Below, piece by piece: positions 1 to 8,323 of a DNA stretch of 64,000 nucleotides. Position 1 is the first letter of the stretch; each line of letters starts with the position of its first letter. Made by a program: the position numbers and the translations under genes. The notes below the pieces were generated by a model. It saw only the letters and a list, made by a program, of their open reading frames with translations. It did no database searches and was not told the origin of the DNA. This DNA comes from Pseudomonas ceruminis (GTDB lineage: Bacteria > Pseudomonadota > Gammaproteobacteria > Pseudomonadales > Pseudomonadaceae), in contig NZ_BQHW01000005.1 in assembly GCF_021602025.1 (NCBI RefSeq), forward strand, positions 1 through 64,000, read 5' to 3'.

Positions 1-1
1 C

Positions 2-109
2 GATTACATCGAAATGTTCTATAACCCTAAACGCCGACACAGCAGTGCTATGCAGCTGTCTCCAATAGAGTATGAGAAACGCTATTTCCTGAGCTTGGAG
101 AGTGTCTAG
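2..109 (+). CDS. IS3-family transposase OrfB, C-terminal end (partial)
   Basis: The window opens inside this gene. The 35 residues before the TAG stop contain FYNPKRRHSS and LSPIEYEKRYF, the typical end of the DDE integrase-type OrfB of IS3-family elements, where the YNPKRRH block lies just after the catalytic glutamate. The body of the transposase (catalytic D, D, E) lies off the left edge, so activity cannot be judged. Known from the family: OrfB is normally made as an OrfAB frameshift product that cuts and joins the element ends. It marks the start of the accessory stretch in this window. Family assignment is firm; the subgroup is not. Confidence 0.85.
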   Translation, partial: DYIEMFYNPKRRHSSAMQLSPIEYEKRYFLSLESV

Positions 110-127
110 GAAACCAGGGGCGATTCA
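103..127 (+). mobile_element. Probable right end of the IS3-family element
   Basis: Downstream of the transposase stop the sequence runs TGTCTAGGAAACCAGGGG and then CGATTCA, ending in CA as IS3-family right ends do. It overlaps the transposase stop, as is common in the family. The left end is outside the window, so the inverted repeat and target duplication cannot be checked. The boundary is an inference. Confidence 0.45.
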
Positions 128-709
128 CCTCTTGAAAATTTTTAAGCGAGACGGAGTTCTTATATTTGAGAGCAAGATAAAAGCGGCAGTGGCCCAGGCA
201 CCGCTTTTCTCACAGGATCCCACTGGCTTTTACGTCTGATATTTACGGCTTCTAGATCACACGGTTTGAGGGTCTGGTGTGAAGCTGAGGTTGGAGTGGG
301 TGGGCCGGGGGCCAAGGAGAAATCGCTTTCCTTTGCAGCCGCAGGCTGCTGCTTACGCTTTGACGTCAAACCAATAGGGCTTTTTTGCTGGGATCAGTCC
401 GTCTGAAATTACACCCGTGTCAGACAACAGGCGTCTGCAAGCGTGTGTCGCCGTGACTTTCCGAGCGCAAGGCGAGTAACCTGACTTACCCTCCGACAAT
501 CGACCTGTAAACCATATTTTTACACTGTAAACCCTTGCCATTTACACGTAAAAAAATTGGTTTACAGGTTTCAGAGATGGCCTGGCTAGTACTGGCCTCC
601 AGGACGCTCAGGTAGGCTGGCCTAGGAGGCAGCGAGAAGCTCGCATCTTTCACATCCCGGAGTTCTCAATTAGCGATTAGAAATGGCTGATCAGCTCTTA
701 CAAGATTCC
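110..709. other. Non-coding stretch beside the IS element
   Basis: About 600 bases without a convincing gene. Short open frames exist on the minus strand (160-369 and 353-541), but they lack good ribosome sites and recognisable domains, and the second begins inside the TTTACA repeat cluster. The one structured element is that AT-rich repeat cluster (listed separately). The rest shows nothing I recognise. Confidence 0.5.
503..569. promoter_or_regulatory. Cluster of TTTACA/TGTAAA inverted repeats
   Basis: Within 67 bases there is an outer perfect 11-base inverted repeat (ACCTGTAAACC at 503-513, GGTTTACAGGT at 559-569). Inside it sit a perfect palindrome TTTACA-C-TGTAAA at 519-531 and an imperfect one TTTAC-AC-GTAAA at 541-552. 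This looks like a multi-site operator or the arm sites of a recombinase. No gene starts immediately next to it on either strand, so the partner is unknown. Confidence 0.55.
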
Positions 710-1054
710 TCACGCGCCGAAGCCATGCTCCAGTCGCCCAATGAGCGACAACGCTTCTTCGAGGGGAACATCTATCGGACGTTGTAGGCCCAGTGCTGGC
801 ATTGGTTTCGAAAGCCACTCAATAGCGGTCGATTTAGCGCCGAACAACCTAATCGCCGCATCCAGCAGTTGATGATCTAAGGCCTCCTTCGCCTCCATGG
901 GGTTCATGGCATCCTTGATCGCAATTGCAAGCGTTTCCATTGCTTCGCTTAGGCGAGCGTCTTCTCGAAAGTCCCCGCAGTTTGGCCGGTGCTCACTGCA
1001 GTGGCGCAAAAGCGCTTCTGCGTCGTTGGTGTTTAAATCAAGTTCGATCAGCAT
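710..1054 (-). CDS. MbcA/ParS/Xre antitoxin-domain protein, orphan
   Basis: 114 residues. The C-terminal half (from about residue 65) has the signature of the MbcA/ParS/Xre toxin-binding domain: an AAIRLFG helix, a WLSKPMPALG turn and a closing LIGRLEHG helix. In characterised pairs this domain binds and neutralises a RES-domain toxin. The N-terminal half (DLNTNDAEALLRHC onward) is not an Xre helix-turn-helix I recognise. The ATG is preceded by AAGGA at 7 bases. No RES toxin or other partner lies on either side, so it may be a solitary antitoxin, a relic, or serve another role. Domain call is fairly firm; function is inferred. Confidence 0.7.
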   Translation of the reverse strand: MLIELDLNTNDAEALLRHCSEHRPNCGDFREDARLSEAMETLAIAIKDAMNPMEAKEALDHQLLDAAIRLFGAKSTAIEWLSKPMPALGLQRPIDVPLEEALSLIGRLEHGFGA

Positions 1055-1578
1055 TCAGATTCCTTACAGAGGTAGTGCAGCCTTACGGGAATGTTGGATG
1101 AAGGTGGCCGCGAGTTTCTACGTGGGTTTCTGCAGTCGAAGCAAGGCCTGCACCGGTTGCAGATACGGTGACCAGGGCCCGTGGATCCCACTCGGTCGAA
1201 CGCCAGAGCCTGCTAGCCGCAAAGCTGGCATGGCATTATGATGGCTAGCTTTGCCGCCACCATTTGTTCTTGGGCGTTATACACGCGCCTTCAGGCCTAC
1301 GTTGCTCTGAGATGTGTGCTCTACCAGGCCCGTCCGACCTCTCACGAAATCAAGTTTTGAGCTCGACTGCTGGTGCTCCGCTGCCCTACGTCCGGCGTGA
1401 AGAAAGCTGCGCCAGTCATACTCATCTACCTGCACGGCGTATGGCGCGAGCTACTGGCGACCTTTTCAAAAATGGGCTTCGCCACGTCCTTCAGTCATGC
1501 TATATGGTGCCATCCTGCCGGCAGGGTCGGCCTGGATAAGGCGGTAGCAAGGCCCATTACACAAGGATAGTTTTGGTC
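1055..1578. other. Stretch without a supported gene
   Basis: Between the antitoxin-like gene and the next plus-strand gene. Two plus-strand open frames (1264-1539 and 1373-1570) have no ribosome site or family resemblance and overlap each other. Around 1215-1257 there is a long imperfect inverted repeat (GCCGCAAAGCT against AGCTTTGCCGC) that could fold as a hairpin. Nothing else was recognised. Confidence 0.45.
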
Positions 1579-2292
1579 ATGACCTACATTAACCTGCCCA
1601 GTAATCAGCAAGCTGCAATCAGCGACGTCGACGAGACGGTGCTTCGGGCAGCAGTGCGCAAGTGCCTGGATGAAGAGCGCATGGGGCCGATTCATGGCCT
1701 TGGGCTTAGTGATTGTGGCCCTTACGTGGGTGCCAAGCTTAATGCGTTTCAACAAGCGATCGCCGAGTACAGCAAGGCCAGGGCCCATGCCAAGCGCGAA
1801 CGCACTCGGCAAGATGCGCTGTATGCCGGCAATGACCTCATTCACGCTTTGCAGCAGATGAAAGGGCGGCTCGAAACTGAGCGTAAAGAGGGTGAGTTGT
1901 TCTTTATTGATGATCAGATTAGGCCGCCTTTCCATCTCAGTAAGCGACTATCGGTGCAAGTGTCGTTTCGCTGGCGAGAGTCGCCGTCTGCGGACTGGAA
2001 GCACGGGCATCTGACATTCGTCTACGACTTCTCTCCTCAGCCCAGCTACACCTTGCCAGTGCCCAAGCGCAAACCCAGCGCCGCTCAGGTAGAGAGCGAA
2101 CTTGAAGACAGTCGGTACCGAGAATGGGAGCGTTTGAAGGCCCAGGCGCTCTTTTCTATGAGAGAGTTCTTCCGCGATGGCGGCGATGGGGATGCTGTAC
2201 CAGAAGTGTTCGCGGTGAGGCCTAGTCCCTACGGCGGTGGCTTGAATAACTTCAGCTGCAATTTCTGGCAGTCCGAAAGGCCGGCCCCATAA
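1579..2292 (+). CDS. Hypothetical protein, 237 residues
   Basis: I do not recognise a family. The ATG at 1579 follows AAGGA at a rather long spacing; a TTG at 1573 is the alternative start and sits closer to the same site. The protein is hydrophilic, has no membrane segment or signal peptide, and is mostly charged helix in the middle (roughly residues 55-110), followed by a region with aromatic beta-like segments (SVQVSFRW, HLTFVYDFS) and a glycine-rich end. It precedes the large nuclease/repeat gene by about 180 bases on the same strand, so co-transcription is possible. Codon use looks less GC-biased than the core genes, consistent with an acquired region. Confidence 0.6.
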   Translation: MTYINLPSNQQAAISDVDETVLRAAVRKCLDEERMGPIHGLGLSDCGPYVGAKLNAFQQAIAEYSKARAHAKRERTRQDALYAGNDLIHALQQMKGRLETERKEGELFFIDDQIRPPFHLSKRLSVQVSFRWRESPSADWKHGHLTFVYDFSPQPSYTLPVPKRKPSAAQVESELEDSRYREWERLKAQALFSMREFFRDGGDGDAVPEVFAVRPSPYGGGLNNFSCNFWQSERPAP

Positions 2293-2476
2293 ATTTGGCA
2301 AGCCATCAGATTCGAGCCGGTGGCTGATACAAACGATCGCCCGCCCGCCATGTCTGCGTGGGCGCCCCGCAGCGTCGTGAACCAAAGACCAACACGATGA
2401 CGTCGAGCCTTTATTGACCCAGGGCCAAGTGTCGGTGGTGGCCGGGCGATGCCATTGGTCATTTCAGGAGTGGATG

Positions 2477-5400
2477 ATGGAAAAGGAACAATCGGCTAGC
2501 AAGATCGCTGGCCCTAAGCCGCAAGACTTCCTGCGAGCGAGGCGTCCGGAACAGTTCTCAGATTCTGTGAAGTTACAAGAGTCGACCATCGACCGCTCCA
2601 TGCTGGAGTACCATTTTGAGACTCTGAATAATCGAAGCCAAGAGCTTGAGTTCGAGATCTTCGTACGGAAACTGTGCGAACGGGAAATTTGTCCGAACCT
2701 GGTTGCTCAGACTGGCCCGACTGCGGGTGGAGACGGAAAAACCGATACCGAGACCTACCCTGTTTCCAGCCAGATCGCCTTTTTCTGGGGGCTAAACGAG
2801 ACCCCGGAGTCCGAGCGATGGGCATTCGGTGTCAGCACCCAGAAAGATTGGAGGGCAAAATGCAGGAAGGACGTCGAGAGCGTCATGTCGACAGGGCGTG
2901 GCTACGTCCAGATCTTCTGTGTCACCAGCCGTTTCATCAAGAACAGCTCCAGAGCGGAGCTGCAAGACGAGCTTTCCAAAAAGTATGACGTCAAGGTCAC
3001 TATCCTTGATCGAACCTGGCTGCTTGATAAAACGCTACAACCCAAGAATCAGCATCTTGCCATCGATTACTTAGGTCTCACAGGCAATATTGAGAGCAAG
3101 ATTCAGATTGGCCCGTTCGATGCTGACAAGCAAATCCAGCTAACTGCGATCGAGCGCCAGATCGAGCAGATCGAAGACCCTGGTCATTTGACGCTCTCTC
3201 AGGTCGATCTCTACACCAAGCGCGCCATCATCTACAAAGAGCTGGAACGGGATGCGGTTGCCGTCGAGCATCAGTTCAATATCGCTGTGCGGACGGCGAA
3301 AAAGTTTGGTACCCAGAGGCAGCATTTCGATGCCCTTTACCAACTGACCTGGGCCGCGTACTGGTGGCTGGAAAATGCGGAACTCTTTGAGGAAACGTTT
3401 GAGAAAGCACTCGGCGTGGCTCAAGAGACCGAAAACGTGGAGGTGTGGGAGAAAGTCGTAACGTTGTTCAATTTGATGGTCACTAGTCATCGAGACGGTA
3501 AGTGCACGCTCGATGTGGACTCCCTAGAAACCACTATTAGAGAGAGATTGAACTCGATAGCCGCTAACGCGGATATGGTCAGCGGGGCATTGCAAGCCAA
3601 GACCTCTTTGGCGCTTCTAGATCTGCTGATTGCGGAAAATGAGGAGCAAGCCAACAACACCTTCCGGTCTTTGAGCGAAATCGCTGATAGTGCTCATAAG
3701 CTGATTGGCTACCCTATGGCTCGTTTCGTCAATTTGCTCGAAGCACTCGATGTGGCCTTCGGAGATCTCAAGGCCTACGAAGATCTCATGGATAAGCTCA
3801 TTGATGATGCCGGTGCGCGGGAAAACAGCCGGATTAAGGCAGATAAGTACCTGAGGCGAGGAGCGCTGAGTAGCGATAAAAAGGACTACTACAGGGCGAT
3901 CAAGTGCTTCGGATTATCCCTGTATGGGCTGTATAGCAGTGAAAGCAAGGCAGAAGTCTTCGCTGCCCTGTATATGTTGTCGCATGCATACGACAAGCAG
4001 GGCCTGCTTTGGGCTGCGCGAGGAGCAGCGTTGATGGCAGCCTACGTGGTAACCACTGACGCACTGAAGGAACAGCGAAGCAGTGCTAAGCAAGCTGCTA
4101 TTTACCAACGACTCATGTGGATTGAAGGTCAGCTAGGTCGCGTGGGCCAGTCTTTGACCTGGTATCACTTAGCTCAACTGATCTCTCAAACGCTGGATGA
4201 AAGTCCGTGGACAGAAAATCAGAAAATGAATTATGAGGTTCTGATTGGTAAGCTATTTCTCAACGCCAATTTTACAGACGTTGAAAGAATCGCCTGGCTG
4301 CCGGACAAATTGAATCAACTGGATCTAGGGCTCAGTGCAGATGCGCTATTAGTTTGCTTAGGTCATGAAGATAAAGCGGGGCCTGAGGATGAGCCAATTG
4401 ATCTTAACTTTATGAACATGTGGCGCAGTATTGATATGGGAGCCCCGGTGGCCCCACTCGACCTGTATCTGGATCGCTGGACGACCATAAGCTCATATAT
4501 CCTCGGTTGTAAGGTGTCTGTGTCTTTTCCGGTGAAATCTCCATGCATTGAGTTAGCGCAGCAATTGCTGGCTGTACTGGAGAGCTTCTGCGCACCGATG
4601 ATGGCAGACCATGCAGCGGCTACAGTGCCCGCCGTGAATATTGATGTCCTGCTGGAAGATGAGGACGACTTCATACTGCGGCACAGCTTCGACACCGCTG
4701 CGCAGGTAACCTCTGCAGAAATCCTCTGCTCGCCTTTCAGCATCGCCAATTTGACCGATGAACAACGAGGCACGATCCGGCAATTTTACAGTGAATTCTG
4801 CCTTCACTTTGTGTCCACCATCTGTCCTCAAATTGGCTGGTCGAAATTCGAAGAGATGCTTCGAGACGACAAAGCCCTGGAACGAGCAGTCGTCTTCAAC
4901 TGCAATATTGGATTGGACAGCTATTTCATGGGGCGTGATGCCGTCCCTGGCATCGGGTCTCATCAGGAAGCTACCCTTGAATTGCACAAGCCAACACGGC
5001 GTGTGACTTGGTTTGAGCACCACAATATAGAGCCCATGGATTGGCGGCCTAAGTCTGATGTGCCTGAAGAGCGTCCAAAACATCCGTTTCAGTTTTCAAC
5101 AATGAAGCATCGAGAGCTAAAAGTTGTTTCTCTCATCCAAGAGAGCCTGTGGAATCAAGCCGGCTGGAAGGGGCTGGGCTTTCAAACATGCGAAGGCGAA
5201 ATTCCAGTGTTGATGTTCGGCTTCGAGAATGCCGCTGTTGGGCATAAGATATTCGAAAATATCGCGAAAACCATCGGGGATAAAGATCCCAATAATGCAC
5301 TGCGCATCGCATTGATACGAGGCATTAGCAGGCAGAACCCAGCGCATTATCGCGTGGCCGTCACAAGTAATCTTGATCGTTCTGATGATGGGTCTTCGAG

Positions 5401-5704
5401 GATCCAAACGGCACTCTCTAGGCTTCATACTATGACCCCGAACTCTTCTGAGAATATTGAAAGATTTTTGAAAGATTACGAAGTGCACAAGAAGTGTCAT
5501 ATTGCTACGGTGAACACGAAAGGGAAGCTTGTTAGCCATCTAATAACTTCTGGCGTAATTGTCATTCATGCCTGGGAGATCGATGAAAACGACCAGGAGA
5601 TTTCGGCAATTCAGCCTGAGGACGATATCTTTGTGCCGGCAGGCGTGGAAAACGCTCCAATCAGCCGTGCGCTGGCGAAGATTCGTTCATTTGAGACCCG
5701 GTAA
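2477..5704 (+). CDS. PD-(D/E)XK (Mrr-like) nuclease with helical repeats, candidate defence protein
   Basis: About 1075 residues from the second of two adjacent ATGs, chosen because AGGAG lies 6 bases upstream. Residues about 35-190 resemble the Mrr-like restriction-endonuclease fold: an N-terminal helix (ELEFEIFVRKLCE), a TGPTAGGDGKTD loop with Asp86 and Asp90, then AFGVSTQKDW carrying Gln122 and Lys123 as the likely (E/Q)xK motif, and an alternating strand/helix tail ending at DRTWLLDK. The middle (about 220-700) is mainly amphipathic helix pairs like TPR repeats, e.g. YLRRGALSSDKKDYYRAI. The C-terminal 350 residues match nothing I know. No transmembrane segment or methylase partner is present. 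Single large nuclease-repeat proteins often act in phage defence. The nuclease call is by motif; the role is inferred. Confidence 0.7.
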   Translation: MEKEQSASKIAGPKPQDFLRARRPEQFSDSVKLQESTIDRSMLEYHFETLNNRSQELEFEIFVRKLCEREICPNLVAQTGPTAGGDGKTDTETYPVSSQIAFFWGLNETPESERWAFGVSTQKDWRAKCRKDVESVMSTGRGYVQIFCVTSRFIKNSSRAELQDELSKKYDVKVTILDRTWLLDKTLQPKNQHLAIDYLGLTGNIESKIQIGPFDADKQIQLTAIERQIEQIEDPGHLTLSQVDLYTKRAIIYKELERDAVAVEHQFNIAVRTAKKFGTQRQHFDALYQLTWAAYWWLENAELFEETFEKALGVAQETENVEVWEKVVTLFNLMVTSHRDGKCTLDVDSLETTIRERLNSIAANADMVSGALQAKTSLALLDLLIAENEEQANNTFRSLSEIADSAHKLIGYPMARFVNLLEALDVAFGDLKAYEDLMDKLIDDAGARENSRIKADKYLRRGALSSDKKDYYRAIKCFGLSLYGLYSSESKAEVFAALYMLSHAYDKQGLLWAARGAALMAAYVVTTDALKEQRSSAKQAAIYQRLMWIEGQLGRVGQSLTWYHLAQLISQTLDESPWTENQKMNYEVLIGKLFLNANFTDVERIAWLPDKLNQLDLGLSADALLVCLGHEDKAGPEDEPIDLNFMNMWRSIDMGAPVAPLDLYLDRWTTISSYILGCKVSVSFPVKSPCIELAQQLLAVLESFCAPMMADHAAATVPAVNIDVLLEDEDDFILRHSFDTAAQVTSAEILCSPFSIANLTDEQRGTIRQFYSEFCLHFVSTICPQIGWSKFEEMLRDDKALERAVVFNCNIGLDSYFMGRDAVPGIGSHQEATLELHKPTRRVTWFEHHNIEPMDWRPKSDVPEERPKHPFQFSTMKHRELKVVSLIQESLWNQAGWKGLGFQTCEGEIPVLMFGFENAAVGHKIFENIAKTIGDKDPNNALRIALIRGISRQNPAHYRVAVTSNLDRSDDGSSRIQTALSRLHTMTPNSSENIERFLKDYEVHKKCHIATVNTKGKLVSHLITSGVIVIHAWEIDENDQEISAIQPEDDIFVPAGVENAPISRALAKIRSFETR

Positions 5705-6340
5705 AGGTTGGTCACACTTTGAGTGTGGGGCGGGGTGTCTTCTAGGGCGACGACGTATTTGGCTGCCCCTCCAATCTCTAATTGGGGCCTAGCCAAGCGT
5801 GAAACCAGCGCAGGTAAGACTAGGGGCGTTCAGCAGGAAGGGCTGCCCCGCTACCGAGATATCCTACGTCGATGGGTGCGGCAGCGACCTAGTCGAGCCA
5901 CGTCTACCCGGCCAACCTAGCGCTGCAGAGACCTGGGCGACTACCATGCATTTTTGGAAGCTGCCAGGCCAAAAACCCTCACTAGGGATAGACACCCAAC
6001 TCACACGTTGTGTACTATGAGGGTGTAGGCGCTTGGGCTTAATCGTCAGCAGGTTAAGAGCACCACTGAAGATCCAAGGGCAATGAAGTACGTGAAAAGG
6101 CCACCCCTAAAGGGTGGCCTTTTCCTTTCTCAGCTATCAAGAAAAGCCAAGGCTACCGCTGCGTCAGCGCTGACGCGTGAAGCTCCACTCTTTTGGCTTC
6201 AAACCACCGCCTGCAGTGCATTTCTCCCTGCCGCCCCATTCTCGGTTCAAGCACCCAGATTCGATCCTGGCGGTTGTTCTGTGTGCGGTTGTTCTGGGGG
6301 GGGCGGTGAGTAAGCAGGACGGCCACACGCCTGTGAGGCC
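5705..6340. other. Long intergenic stretch with a terminator
   Basis: About 640 bases between the nuclease gene and the convergent Abi gene. It holds a strong hairpin terminator (listed separately), a weak inverted repeat soon after the nuclease stop (about 5760-5793), a duplicated CGGTTGTTCTG motif near 6270-6297 and a run of G residues near 6296-6303. No open frame here has coding character. An unrecognised small RNA ending at the terminator is possible, but I see no clear promoter for one. Confidence 0.45.
6095..6123 (+). terminator. Rho-independent terminator
   Basis: A perfect 12-base stem (AAAAGGCCACCC against GGGTGGCCTTTT) with a five-base loop, A-rich on one side and T-rich on the other, so it can stop transcription from both directions. 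It lies about 390 bases after the nuclease stop and 220 before the convergent Abi stop. Confidence 0.8.
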
Positions 6341-7319
6341 TCAGTGAGTGGGATAGAAATTTCCAATCACTTTTTGCTGGTGCGAGATCTGGATTGGTTT
6401 GCCACCCTTGAGTACCAGTTTCATGCCCCAGGATTTGGTCATGCTGCTGAGCTTGACGTCCGAGTGGGTGTACCCGCGCTTGAAGCCGTCCAAGGCCTCC
6501 TGGGTCATCAGGTACAAGGTCTTTTGATGAAATTCTGACTGAACATGGTCACTGGCTCTGTCGCTCGAAAGCCAATGGAGCGTCTGGGTGATTCGGCGAT
6601 AGAGCATGTTCAGTCTGGCCAGCACTTCGACCTCAGTAGTGGGCGCCGGATACTCGACATTGACCGTTACCCCCTTGGCTTCTTTCTTCTCTTCTTTGAT
6701 GTCCGGGATTTTCCACAGCGGCTCGAAATGGGCGACCCGGTTGCGCAGCGACCTGACGGTCTCAAGGCGGGCGTAGACGGTGCCTACGTTCGTCTTGTTG
6801 TTCCAGTGACCAGCGTTACTCGCGTAGCGATGGTGAGGAAAGATCGTCGGGATGATCGTGTCCCAAGACAGGTTGAGATCCAGCAGTGGTGCCCAGAAGC
6901 CGAACGTCATATTCGCAATCACTTGATTGGGGCTGACCGGGTGGAGTTTCGGGGTGTAGGTGTGTCGCTTTTGAGCCTTGTTCCAGTACCTGTCGTGAGA
7001 CGGCCTGCACCTTCTCCCAGCTTTTGCCGCTCAATCTCAATACTTCGTACCAATTGTTGGCATCAGCGCTGCCGATGATTCTGGAAGAATGCTGGGCCAT
7101 CGCATACTGGCTAAGAGCGAGGTGGAAGCGATTTCTCAACGCTACTTCGACGATGCCTGTTAAGCGCATGAAATTCGTGGATAGAACCTCGTTCCAGCAA
7201 TACAGGCCGTACAGTTCTGAGTCGGACGCCGGGATGAAAAAACGTCTGTAGGAGGACAGCCTGGCAGCTGAAATGGAATCCAGCGAGCTGAGTAGGTTGA
7301 ACGGCGTCGGGTTGTACAT
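6341..7319 (-). pseudogene. Abi family (Abi_2, HEPN) abortive-infection gene, frameshifted
   Basis: Two adjacent frames together make one Abi_2-type protein of about 325 residues. The first frame starts at an ATG (7319) behind GGAAG and gives YNPTPFNLL, a VALRNRFHLAL helix and SWEKVQAVSRQVLEQ, then runs on into unlikely sequence. The second frame continues the family pattern with PKLHPVSPNQVIANM, FGFWAPLLDL and RSLRNRVAHFEPL, the last containing the HEPN-type R-x4-H ribonuclease motif. The break is near 6981-6982, where one extra base accounts for the shift. Family knowledge: Abi_2 proteins belong to the lactococcal AbiD/AbiF group that blocks phage growth. It could be a real inactivation or a sequencing error. 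Confidence 0.75.
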
Positions 7320-7777
7320 GGTTGCTTCCACTGCGGTTTCAGCGCGAGCTTAGCCGGCGTGCATTGCGTTGAGCGCCGGTGGTTGGCCGATAGGATGACT
7401 TGGCTATGGGTTTAAATGGCGCTTCAATATCATATCATCGCTGGTGATGTGGGTTGGGCGGCTGTGAAACGGGGCCTCTCAAGTCGAGACCCTAAGCCCG
7501 GAGGACTCCATTAGTGCGACACACCATCGTCCGCTCACCGCGAATGCGCGGACGTCGCCTGCCTTGCGAATCGACCACCGTTAGGGTCTGAGGTCGGCCA
7601 GGGAGATCGGCCAGAGGCAAGCTGATCAAACCAGGAATGACCAGGCTCACGCCTGGCCTTGCGTCATCATCTCCACCCCTTGCCGGACAGGTATCACACA
7701 CATGCGAGCCCTTGGTGATCGACGACTGGGCGCTTTTTTAGCGTGAGAAGCCTCAACTGTCTGTCTATAATCCGCGC
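7320..7777. other. Intergenic stretch holding the sce7726 promoter
   Basis: About 460 bases between divergent genes. The only clear element is the promoter at its right end, listed separately. Minus-strand open frames in this stretch (such as 7492-7701) have no ribosome site or family resemblance. A promoter for the Abi gene must lie at the left end, but no convincing -35/-10 pair was found. Confidence 0.45.
7743..7771 (+). promoter_or_regulatory. Sigma70-type promoter, probably giving a leaderless mRNA
   Basis: A perfect TATAAT at 7766-7771 with GTGAGA (four of six matches to TTGACA) 17 bases upstream. Only six bases (CCGCGC) separate the -10 box from the ATG at 7778, so the expected start site falls on or next to that ATG. 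There is no Shine-Dalgarno sequence in between. Confidence 0.65.
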
Positions 7778-8323
7778 ATGTTGAATCCTACCGAAATCCG
7801 CCCAATCCTCAAGCAGTGGGTCGCGAAAGCGATGTCCCATGAAGAGAGTGACGTCTTCATCGAGGAGCTGTGCTTCATCGATAAGGCCAGACGCGCCGAT
7901 CTCGTTCATGCCAACGGCAAGCTGACCGCTTTCGAAATCAAGTCCCATGCTGACACGTTGACTCGCTGGGAGGGCCAGCAGCAGGCCTATATGGCGTGCT
8001 TTGACGAAGTCTGGCTATGCTGCCATTCAAAGCACTTGGTGAAGGCTCTTGAGTCATGTCTGCCGCATGTTGGCGTACTCGTCGTCGATGACTATTCCGG
8101 CATGGCGATGATTCGAAAGGCGAAGCCCAACAAGCTCCAGGATAAATTCCACCTTACGGGATTTTTGTGGCGTAGTGAGTTGGATGCACTCGCTAACCAG
8201 CATGGGGTGCCAACGAAAAGTCGCGACCTCATAAAAGAAGTGCGCCGCCAGCTCAGCGACGCCCTTCCCATGAATGTGATCAGGTCACATGTATTGGTCA
8301 GCCTGAAACAACGTTATCGTTAG
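7778..8323 (+). CDS. sce7726-family protein (PD-(D/E)XK nuclease-like)
   Basis: 181 residues. The N-terminal part resembles the sce7726 family: RRADLVHANGKLTAFEIKS gives Asp41 followed by Glu53-x-Lys55, the layout of a PD-(D/E)XK nuclease active site, with a QQQAY helix just after it and a FDEVWLCC strand. The family's catalytic activity is not established to my knowledge. The start is the ATG only six bases after a TATAAT box. The gene converges on the T4-beta-family gene and the two stop codons overlap by four bases. The family name comes from a Sorangium cellulosum locus whose numbered neighbour, sce7725, names a companion family. Role in defence is inferred from company. Confidence 0.75.
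   Translation: MLNPTEIRPILKQWVAKAMSHEESDVFIEELCFIDKARRADLVHANGKLTAFEIKSHADTLTRWEGQQQAYMACFDEVWLCCHSKHLVKALESCLPHVGVLVVDDYSGMAMIRKAKPNKLQDKFHLTGFLWRSELDALANQHGVPTKSRDLIKEVRRQLSDALPMNVIRSHVLVSLKQRYR

Noticed and set aside
353-541. Minus-strand open frame of 62 codons
   Set aside because: It begins inside the TTTACA repeat cluster, has no ribosome site and no family resemblance; its first codons just translate the repeats.
1264-1570. Two overlapping plus-strand open frames
   Set aside because: No ribosome site, no domain pattern, and they overlap in different frames; coding character is weak.
6255-6270. TTCGATC loop resembling a tRNA T-arm, considered as an attachment-site remnant
   Set aside because: The flanking stem is imperfect and there is no acceptor stem, anticodon arm or CCA nearby.
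6960-7000. Programmed frameshifting in the Abi gene
   Set aside because: The required shift does not fit a -1 slippery heptamer, and no stimulatory hairpin was seen; an indel is simpler.
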